Shown one piece after another: positions 60,231 through 64,000 of a DNA stretch of 64,000 bases; within the stretch, counting starts at the first letter, position 1, and every line of letters starts with the position of its first letter. The notes under the pieces were generated by a model. That model was given only the letters and a program-made list of their open reading frames with translations, did no database searches and was not told the origin of the DNA. Origin of the DNA: Acanthochlamys bracteata (Eukaryota > Streptophyta > Magnoliopsida > Pandanales > Velloziaceae); contig CM034130.1 of NCBI GenBank assembly GCA_019914995.1, positions 7,068,001 through 7,132,000 of the forward strand, read 5' to 3'. A program made the translations under genes and the position numbers.

Positions 60231-61745
60231 GGCCCCGTTTGGATGTGTTGAAACTTTTGTGCTTTTGAAGCAAAACTGTTTTAGAGTGCTGTAAGCGGCT
60301 GTGAAGCTTTTGCTATAAAAGCAGTTTTATGTTGAAAAGTGTTTTGATAAATTGTTACTGGATCGTGCTTTTTAATGCTGAAAGCTGAATGAAATATTTG
60401 ACTAAATTTATACTTATTTCTGTATAAAGTATAAAATAACTGAAATGCCCCTGAATATATAATAATTGATGTATTATAAAAATTTAATTGTTTTTTATAT
60501 ATTATTATTTTTAAGTTTAATAAACTTATTATGTCAAAATTATATAAATAATTACTTGTATCAATATTTATAAATTTATTAATAAATTATATTATTGATA
60601 TCAATCAATAATTAATTTAAATAATATTAATTATATAATTATTATTATAACATTAATTTTGAAGCCCCAATATATAATAATTGATATATTATGAATTTTT
60701 TAATTCTTTTTGATATATTATTTATTTTTTAATTTAATAAATTTATTATGTAAAAATTATATAAATAATTACTTGTATCAATATTTATAAATTTATTAAT
60801 AAATTATATTATTGATATCAATACAACAATTAATTTGAATAATATTGATTATAATATTAAATTTGAAACCTCTGAATATAATAATTGATATATTGTGAAA
60901 ATTTTAATTCTTTTTTATATATTATTTATTTTTTGAAATTTAATAAATTATAAATAATTACTTGTATCAATATTTATAAATTTATTAATAAATTATATTA
61001 TTGATATCAATACAACAATTAATTTGAATAATATTGATTATAATATTAAATTTGAAACCCCTGAATATAATAATTGATATATTGTGAAAATTTTAATTCT
61101 TTTTTTTATATATTATTTATTTTTGAAATTTAATAAATTATAAATAATTACTTGTATCAATATTTATAAATTTATTAACAAATTATATTATTGATATCAA
61201 TCAACAATTAATTTGAATAATATTGATTATATAATTATCATTATAATATTAAATTTGACACCCTGAATATAATAATTGATATATTGTGAAATTTTTAATT
61301 TTTTTTATATATTTTTTATTTTTTAAATTTAATAAATTTATTATGTAAAAATTATATAAATAATTACTTGTATTAATATTTACAAATTTATTAACAAATT
61401 ATATTATTAATATCAATCAATAATTAATTTGAATAATATTGATTATATAATAATTATTATTATATTAAATTCAAAAAATATATTTAAATAATTATTAAAA
61501 TTTTTATATTATTTAAATAATTAATATAATGTGGTAATTTTATAAACTTATCGTGGACAATATAGTAATTTCGTAGGAAAAAAATAGCGCGTGCTTTTTT
61601 TCTTAAATTATCTCTGAGATGCTTTTCAAAAACACTCTTCAAAACACTTTAAAGTAGCTTAAAGCTGCAATATCCGAAAGCTCCAAACTCTATTTTGTGC
61701 TTTTCTTGAATTTAAAGTCTGAAAAAAATACAGACAAACAGAGCC
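60231..61745. mobile_element. Harbinger-like non-autonomous element, 1515 bp, TTA target duplication
   Basis: The left end is GGCCCCGTTTGGATGTGTTG; the right end on the opposite strand is GGCTCTGTTTGTCTGTATTT, 14 of 20 identical. TTA flanks both sides (60228-60230 and 61746-61748). Both sub-terminal zones (60231-60400 and 61590-61745) repeat TGCTTTT and GCTGAAAGCT-type motifs in inverted orientation. The interior is a tandem array of AT-rich units with no transposase frame. It is best read as a deletion derivative whose centre was filled by repeat expansion. Confidence 0.75.
60445..61490. repeat. tandem array of five ~190-217-bp AT-rich units
   Basis: The marker AATAATTACTTGTATCAATA appears five times, at about 60549, 60762, 60952, 61142 and 61359. 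Each copy is followed by TTTATAAATTTATTAA and ATTATATTATTGATATCAAT, and each unit ends CCTGAATATAATAATTGATA or a variant. Units 3 and 4 are the most alike and share a ~190-bp period; units 1, 2 and 5 keep an extra ATTTATTATGTAAAAATTAT stretch. The array lies wholly inside the Harbinger-like element. Confidence 0.85.
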
Positions 61746-62710
61746 TTAATATCACTGGTTGATTACTTGATTTGGAGCATAAATACTTTGACAAAATAAT
61801 AAAAAATAATTTCAAAGTCATTTTGAATGTTCAAATTTTACAATACAAGGCAACTAACTATTCAAAATTATTTTGAATTAATAAAATATCAAAGCAATTA
61901 AATTGAGGCCTACCAAAGTTCGAATCTTCCTCCTACGGTTCCAATGGATTACGTTTTAGTTATCGTAATCTTAAAAATATTATTATTCCTCTATCAGAAC
62001 TTTAATCACCTCTTTTGCATAAAAACACATACGGACCATCATAACGATAGTGACTCAAAGATAACGAAATAACTGGGTTATTAGCTGAAAGATAATTATT
62101 CGCTAAGAATCTCTTTGATTATTATTTTTTGCCACATTGCTTTTTCTTTTCCTTGTTTTACTTATTTATTTATTTCGTATTCAGTTAACAACATGGGATC
62201 TGGATAATTAGATGAGAAAAAGATGAAATTTTTTTAAACAAAAATAACAAACAGTATGTTCTTTTTAGGCGGTGGAGGGGGAATATTGAGATTGATTTCA
62301 GTAGCCATAACTTTTATCTATTAGATAGAAATGCTTATCTTTTCTTAGTTTGTGTTACTAAAATTTTTTTTATCGTAATTTATTGTTTCCTAATTTAGCA
62401 ATAAAAGGCTTAAATTTTGTTGAAATATTCTCCTAAATTTTTTGTTATACTTTTGCTTTCCTAAAAATAATAATTATCGTCAAATTGTAAATTTTACGTT
62501 TTATTATTATCTTTAATAATGATTATTATTATATTTAGTTTTATATATCAGTATTATTATTATTGATATGATTGAAGTCTTTTGTACTGTTGTCGATGAG
62601 GATGACTTTGTCTTTGAGACGAAATTGGTTTCATGATTAAAGTACTATGATCACTATATTTATAACGGATGTAGAAATGTTAAATAGTATAATCAGTAAT
62701 AGAATCGATA
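61746..62710. other. AT-rich spacer
   Basis: No gene, RNA or clear element ends seen. Confidence 0.35.
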
Positions 62711-62957
62711 GTGCGTATTTTAAATTTTAAACTTTTTAATTATATAAAAATTTTAATATTTTATTTTATAAGTAAATTTTAATTTCAAATTTTTTTTAAA
62801 TATATTTTTTAATATAATTTATATTTTTTATTTTTAACATATTTTTAAAATTTATTAAAATATAATATTAAACTTTACTTTTTAATTTAATTTTTAAAAA
62901 CTTTATTTTTTAATTTTTAATTTCAAAACATTCAATTACGATAATTTAAAATACCTA
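62711..62957. mobile_element. MITE-like element, family B
   Basis: Left end GTGCGTATTTTAAATTTTAA; right end ATTTAAAATACCTAC, whose opposite strand reads GTAGGTATTTTAAAT. The shared GTATTTTAAATT termini are convincing inverted repeats. The TTCAATTACGATAATTTAAA stretch near the right end matches the other family B copies. Confidence 0.55.
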
Positions 62958-63743
62958 CTAAACAAATGCAAACTTACCTAAAGTTTATAAAATACAAATT
63001 TCTGTCACGCCTCTTGTAAACGACACGCTGACCAAACGTCAGCAAAACAAACAGAAGCATAATATAATAAGAAAAAAAACAATATGTTTCTTTAAAGATT
63101 TTGCACGCCTAATCATTCATTCACTCAGATTTCTTTCAAATCTCTTATTCCATTCCATTTCTGGGCAATGCTAATGGAACCCACTATCAGAAACTTTTAT
63201 ATAACAACACTTTTTAAGAGATATAATTATTTTAATTTAAGCAACATTTTAAGCGTGGCGAACCACAACATACCGCAAATTATTTGCCGCTTTTTTTAAT
63301 GTATATTTTACTATCACTAGTTACTACTGTTGATGACATGAGCCAGGTGATCAAAAAAAAAAAAAGATTTAAAATTTAGTTTATTAAACAAAAGTTAGTA
63401 ATTTCAGTTTAAAAAATTTTGTTTAACTACTTCTTTACTAATTTGTTATGTCAAATCTCTACGGTGGGAACAAGCCCAGTTAAAGACACGCAATAGTATC
63501 GTTCTCGTAGTAAACGTGACGTGTTTAATAACTGCCGTCCTCTGTTAGCGAGCCCAATATCTAATACGGCCCATTTCGTCATCTCCGTTTTCTCCAAACA
63601 ACTTACCACACAGTACGCATACCTTAATCACCGTCGGAACTATTGTAGTTTAATAACTGATTAGAATCGAACGGGGATTATTAGTCGACGCCAGCGCGGG
63701 GTGTGTTTACAACAGAGAAATACGGTCACCGGCGCATCCATCG
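62958..63743. other. spacer leading into the right-edge promoter region
   Basis: AT-rich up to about 63440, then GC content rises. GCCCAATATC and GGCCCATTTC (site II-like) sit near 63552 and 63570. No open frame of note. The rise in GC and the motifs suggest regulatory DNA of a gene to the right. Confidence 0.35.
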
Positions 63744-63894
63744 CACGTGGTGGGCCCCATGCACGTTTCATGGACTTTACGCGCATTTTGTGCTAGCGGA
63801 ACTAATCAGAAGCCAGCACGTGTGTCCAAATCTCGATCGTTTAGTCTAATCAGACTCTAGAAACCAATCCTGACATCACGTGTCAGTGCACGTG
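63744..63894 (+). promoter_or_regulatory. G-box/ABRE cluster, likely promoter of a gene beyond the right edge
   Basis: Four CACGTG palindromes at 63744-63749, 63817-63822, 63877-63882 and 63889-63894 fall within 151 bases, and CACGTT lies at 63762-63767. Two have the extended ABRE core (CACGTGTGTCC and CACGTGTC). GTGGGCCCC at 63749-63757 and CCAAT at 63864-63868 are also present. Multiple ABREs bound by bZIP factors of the ABF/ABI5 group confer ABA and drought response. No coding start is visible before the window ends at 64000, so direction is inferred. Confidence 0.6.
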
Positions 63895-64000
63895 ATAGGG
63901 TTGGTTGTTGAAATTTTAATGAGCAAGTAATTAATTAAATGGGTTAATAATCATAATAATAAATGGATTTCACGCGGATTAAGTTGTACAGGTTTCGTTT

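Noticed and set aside
1..64000. CRISPR-like arrays, phage or bacterial genes, or a defined biosynthetic gene cluster
   Set aside because: The direct repeats found are AT-rich transposon-internal units or microsatellites. All identified genes are intron-bearing or typical plant nuclear genes from unrelated pathways.

Overview
This window is nuclear DNA from a flowering plant, almost certainly a eudicot. The genes are split by GT-AG introns, exons are moderately GC-rich against very AT-rich spacers, and the proteins include chloroplast ferredoxin, R2R3-MYB, MLO and a BPS1/ROH1-like protein. The spacers are packed with short terminal-inverted-repeat elements (MITEs). There is no operon, phage, plasmid or CRISPR structure. 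I cannot name the species from sequence alone.

Layout. 1-4.4 kb: AT-rich spacer with several MITEs, including a 548-bp hAT-type element with a perfect 8-bp target duplication. 4.4-8.05 kb (+): a plant YY1-type C2H2 zinc-finger gene with a frameshift before its acidic tail. 10.99-11.89 kb (+): a subgroup-4 R2R3-MYB repressor. 15.59-19.82 kb (-): an 11-exon CDKAL1-type tRNA methylthiotransferase. 21.27-22.26 kb (+): a wrecked patellin (SEC14-family) pseudogene. 22.92-24.46 kb (+): an LEA-like/TMEM205 fusion protein. 25.21-29.36 kb (+): a 15-exon clade-I MLO gene. 30.07-30.51 kb (-): leaf-type ferredoxin. 32.17-32.85 kb (+): an NFU iron-sulfur scaffold pseudogene. 33.76-35.79 kb (-): a 5'-3' exonuclease-domain gene. 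39.39-39.56 kb (-): a very small membrane-protein candidate. 40.62-44.68 kb (+): an SHM6/7-type serine hydroxymethyltransferase. 46.93-47.98 kb (-): a BPS1/ROH1-like (DUF793) gene. 52.05-52.13 kb (+): tRNA-Arg(TCT). 54.24-54.63 kb (-): a small membrane-protein gene. 58.54-58.99 kb (+): a universal-stress-protein-like pseudogene. 59-64 kb: transposon-rich, with a 1.5-kb Harbinger-like element carrying internal ~200-bp tandem repeats. The right edge ends in a dense cluster of G-box/ABRE sites that looks like the promoter of a gene just outside the window.

The genes are unlinked housekeeping, regulatory and stress genes, as expected in plants; they do not form a pathway cluster. From memory, two adjacencies echo Arabidopsis: the methylthiotransferase/LEA pair with a patellin relic (At1g72090, At1g72100 and the patellins nearby), and ferredoxin next to clade-I MLO (At1g10960 and At1g11000). 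The most notable results are three pseudogenes each with several readable disabling changes, the zinc-finger gene with two apparent lesions, an in-frame exon-to-intron duplication in the exonuclease gene, and a rich MITE landscape with recoverable target-site duplications. I found no convincing wholly new molecular system.
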